Positions 62,254 to 64,000 of a stretch of DNA of 64,000 nt are shown in pieces. The notes below the pieces were generated by a model. The model saw nothing but the letters and a program-made list of their open reading frames with translations, was not told the DNA's origin and made no database searches. The stretch comes from Azospirillum lipoferum (GTDB lineage Bacteria; Pseudomonadota; Alphaproteobacteria; Azospirillales; Azospirillaceae). Location of the stretch: NCBI RefSeq assembly GCF_024170005.1, contig NZ_JALJXJ010000015.1, positions 62,001 through 126,000 on the forward strand. The letters are read 5' to 3'. Each line of letters opens with the position of its first letter. Positions within the stretch are counted from its first letter, which is position 1. Both the position numbers and the translations under genes were made by a program.

Positions 62254-62717
62254 TGCACGGTCTTTCCGGCTTTGGCCGTCATCGGCTTCTTCAGCACCCG
62301 CTGACGGCTCGCGACCGCGCCGGCAATCACCTTGTCGAGTTCCCCTGCTGTGACAGCCTGACCGACCTGTTCCAGCACCGGCACCAGACGATCCATCGTG
62401 CCCACGGTGATGACCGACTTGCCGGGCCTAAGTTCGAGCGGCTGGTTGCCATAGTGGATCTGGAGGTGAAATGTTCCAGCCTCGTCCTTCCACCACCAGG
62501 GGCGGAACCGCACCGGCACGTCGCGACGTTCCTTCGTGCCATCGACCTCCACCCACCGGCCGACACGGCGGATGAACACCTCGCCTTTGATCGTCGCCGT
62601 CGCGGCCTCGATCTGAAGCGCAAGTGCGTCGAGCAGCTTGCGACGGGCAATCCCTTCTGGGCTGGCTTCGCGCTGCTTGGCGATGTTCGTGAGGGTCAAG
62701 CTTTCCAGAATGCTCAT
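62250..62717 (-). CDS. Hypothetical protein paired with DUF3768
   Basis: The 155-residue protein starts MSILESLTLTNIAKQREASP with GGAG seven bases upstream. It has a beta-rich centre (PVRFRPWWWKDEAGTFHLQI) and a basic C-terminus. No family recognised. It is in an operon with the DUF3768 gene by ATGA overlap. Confidence 0.65.
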   Translation of the reverse strand: MSILESLTLTNIAKQREASPEGIARRKLLDALALQIEAATATIKGEVFIRRVGRWVEVDGTKERRDVPVRFRPWWWKDEAGTFHLQIHYGNQPLELRPGKSVITVGTMDRLVPVLEQVGQAVTAGELDKVIAGAVASRQRVLKKPMTAKAGKTVQ

Positions 62718-62905
62718 TAGCGTTCTCCATACGTTCGACTTTCGTATGGTAACGCCCCGGTAGCACCACTCAATGCCAGAGGTTGAGTCCCCTTCATTAA
62801 ATTTCTCGACGCTGACATCATCTAAAGTGAAGGGCTGTTCGTTGTACGAGATAAATACACCTGCTACTCGTGTAGTAGCTTGCATGTCCAACGAGGAGAT
62901 AAAAT

Positions 62906-63100
62906 ATGGACAAGACGTATATCGACGATATCCAACGCATCGATGCTGATCTACCAATCCAAACCCAGCCAGGAACCAAGCCATTGCCTGAGGAAGACAT
63001 GAAGAACCTTAAGACTCGCGTTCGCCTCATCCAACATCGATGTGCCGCCGACATTGAATTAGCACGCCAAGCGCGCCAGAAGCGCAACCAGTGCGACTGA
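62906..63100 (+). CDS. Small hypothetical protein
   Basis: The 64-residue protein MDKTYIDDIQRIDADLPIQT has a helical C-terminus (RVRLIQHRCAADIELARQAR). GAGGAG lies nine bases upstream of the ATG. It is convergent with the next gene. No family known. Confidence 0.5.
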   Translation: MDKTYIDDIQRIDADLPIQTQPGTKPLPEEDMKNLKTRVRLIQHRCAADIELARQARQKRNQCD

Positions 63101-63112
63101 TCGTCAAGGCTG

Positions 63113-63439
63113 CTACTGCGCAAGCACGGAGGCGGAACGCACTGTGCGGCGACGTGGCAAGCGGCAAAGACTACGCTGGTCAATGTCGATCCACACGGCG
63201 TCTGCACAATCCCGTAGGCGGGCAGCTATCGCTGAATACGGGTTGCGTTCCGCCAACGTGGCAGAGAGCCGCTCCAACCGAAGCGCAAGGCTCGTCAGCA
63301 CCTGTATGCTAGGGGTGCGACCAGTAGCAAGAAGATTGCTGTAATAGCGACTGCTGGAGCCGAGCCATACACGGCTAAATTCAACCTGGGATGAGCAAAA
63401 GCAATTAGACAAAAGGAAATTGTATATATCGCCCAACAT
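63113..63439 (-). CDS. DUF6626-like protein
   Basis: The 108-residue protein contains EFSRVWLGSSSRYYSNLLAT and TPSIQVLTSLALRLERLSA, the pattern of DUF6626-type small proteins common on alphaproteobacterial plasmids and islands. The fold resembles a helix-turn-helix. AAGGTGAG lies four bases before the ATG. Function unknown. Confidence 0.5.
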   Translation of the reverse strand: MLGDIYNFLLSNCFCSSQVEFSRVWLGSSSRYYSNLLATGRTPSIQVLTSLALRLERLSATLAERNPYSAIAARLRDCADAVWIDIDQRSLCRLPRRRTVRSASVLAQ

Positions 63440-63604
63440 TTCTCACCTTTATGTAATTTTACGTCGAGCACCGCTCTGCGCGGCGCATAAATACTTATCG
63501 AAAAGCACATACCTGGATTGTATGGCGGTGTAGTGTCCGCTGCGGGCAAAGATCCCTTCGGGGAGTAGAAGCATTTTAAAACAAACCCGCGAAGGCCGAG
63601 TGGA
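63440..63604. other. Non-coding stretch, possible 5' exon flank
   Basis: No gene is seen. It lies between the start of the DUF6626-like gene and the proposed intron 5' end and may hold a promoter for the minus-strand gene. Confidence 0.35.
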
Positions 63605-64000
63605 GTGTAGGCCAGCCCACCAGGAGGGCACCGCAAAGTAACCCCTGTAATGGCACCAACCTATCCAGGGCGGTCGGCGGTATAAGGTGGCTGGTAACGG
63701 CCCCGCAAGTAGGACACGGCTGAACAAACCCATAGGCATTCGGAAATGCGTCAGGGAGGCAGCTAGAAAAAGACGGTGGCTCTGTGACGAGACCACAACC
63801 ACCACCTATACGACGGTCACCTTCCGGGTCGGCGTATGGCACCGAAACTGGCGCGAGCCAGGGAATGAGAGGATGGCAGGAAATCGGGTTTCCGCCTGCT
63901 GTAAACACCTCGACGGAAGGGGCGATGACGGCTTTATACGCAGAACGAACAATTCCCCCCTGTGATACCCGCAAGCACACATGTGCTTCACTTCAAGTGA
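63605..64000 (+). ncRNA. Possible 5' end of a group II intron ribozyme (continues past the window)
   Basis: From GTGTAG at 63605 the sequence has no long reading frame but reads like group II domain I RNA. It has GGTAACGG, then a stem and GGACACGGCTGAACAAACCC, then the hairpin GCATT-cgga-AATGC. Further on are the hairpin GGAAA-tcggg-TTTCC near 63880 and the ATACG/CGTAT pairing around 63810-63840. The consensus 5' end GUGYG is nearly met (GUGUA). No maturase is visible before the window ends. Confidence 0.4.

Noticed and set aside
63520..64000. RNase P RNA or tmRNA at the right edge
   Set aside because: Conserved cores of these RNAs (for example the GGAAAGTCCGGGC block of RNase P) are not found.

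Overview
The window reads as the chromosome or a large replicon of a high-GC alphaproteobacterium, most likely of the Azospirillum/Rhodospirillales type. This rests on the GC-rich codon use, a tRNA-Phe whose 3' half has the alphaproteobacterial form, a DUF3141 gene, and an HK97-type phage with a gene-transfer-agent-like holin. No genus marker is present, so the genus is an inference.

Positions 1-12.1 kb are host chromosome. They hold the end of a DUF3141 (PHA-synthase-like alpha/beta hydrolase) gene and a TetR regulator next to a two-gene RND efflux operon. An MgtC-family membrane protein follows, then a second, oppositely oriented RND operon of the MdtA-MdtB/C kind. An intact 805-bp IS6-family element lies at 12.17-12.97 kb.

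Directly right of the IS is the last ~2 kb of a decayed prophage (remnant A): an endolysin C-terminus, a C1q-like structural protein, a nonsense/deleted holin and a tRNA-Phe att core. Next comes a nearly complete ~46-kb prophage (B, 14.9-60.9 kb) whose right end has the same gene order and nearly the same sequence. A and B therefore look like related phages integrated in tandem at one tRNA-Phe site. An IS6-adjacent deletion probably removed the rest of A.

Prophage B is organised classically. The minus-strand left arm (15.0-26.9 kb) has integrase, excisionase-like protein, a ParB-like protein, a ProQ/FinO RNA chaperone, an antirepressor and an AT-rich cargo block with a frameshifted AIPR abortive-infection gene. 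A PBECR-like nuclease and the CI/Cro switch follow (27.2-29.1 kb). Replication genes (CHC2/TOPRIM primase, RepA-type ATPase) lead into an iteron array (32.3-32.5 kb), then accessory genes including a Doc/antitoxin pair. Packaging, head and tail genes run from 36.6 to 57.8 kb: HNH, TerS, TerL, portal, ClpP-like protease, HK97 capsid, connectors, tail tube, a tail chaperone with a GGGAAAC -1 frameshift site, tape measure, hub proteins and tailspike. The right end has an FkbM methyltransferase moron, a GH108 endolysin and a holin. An in-frame amber codon splits the tape measure, so B may be unable to make functional tails without suppression.

Positions 60.9-64.0 kb are AT-richer accessory DNA. 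They contain a PD-(D/E)XK nuclease-like protein with a small partner, a DUF3768 gene pair, a DUF6626-like gene, and at the very edge what looks like the 5' ribozyme end of a group II intron. Neither att core is joined to a tRNA 5' half, which suggests further integrated DNA beyond the window.
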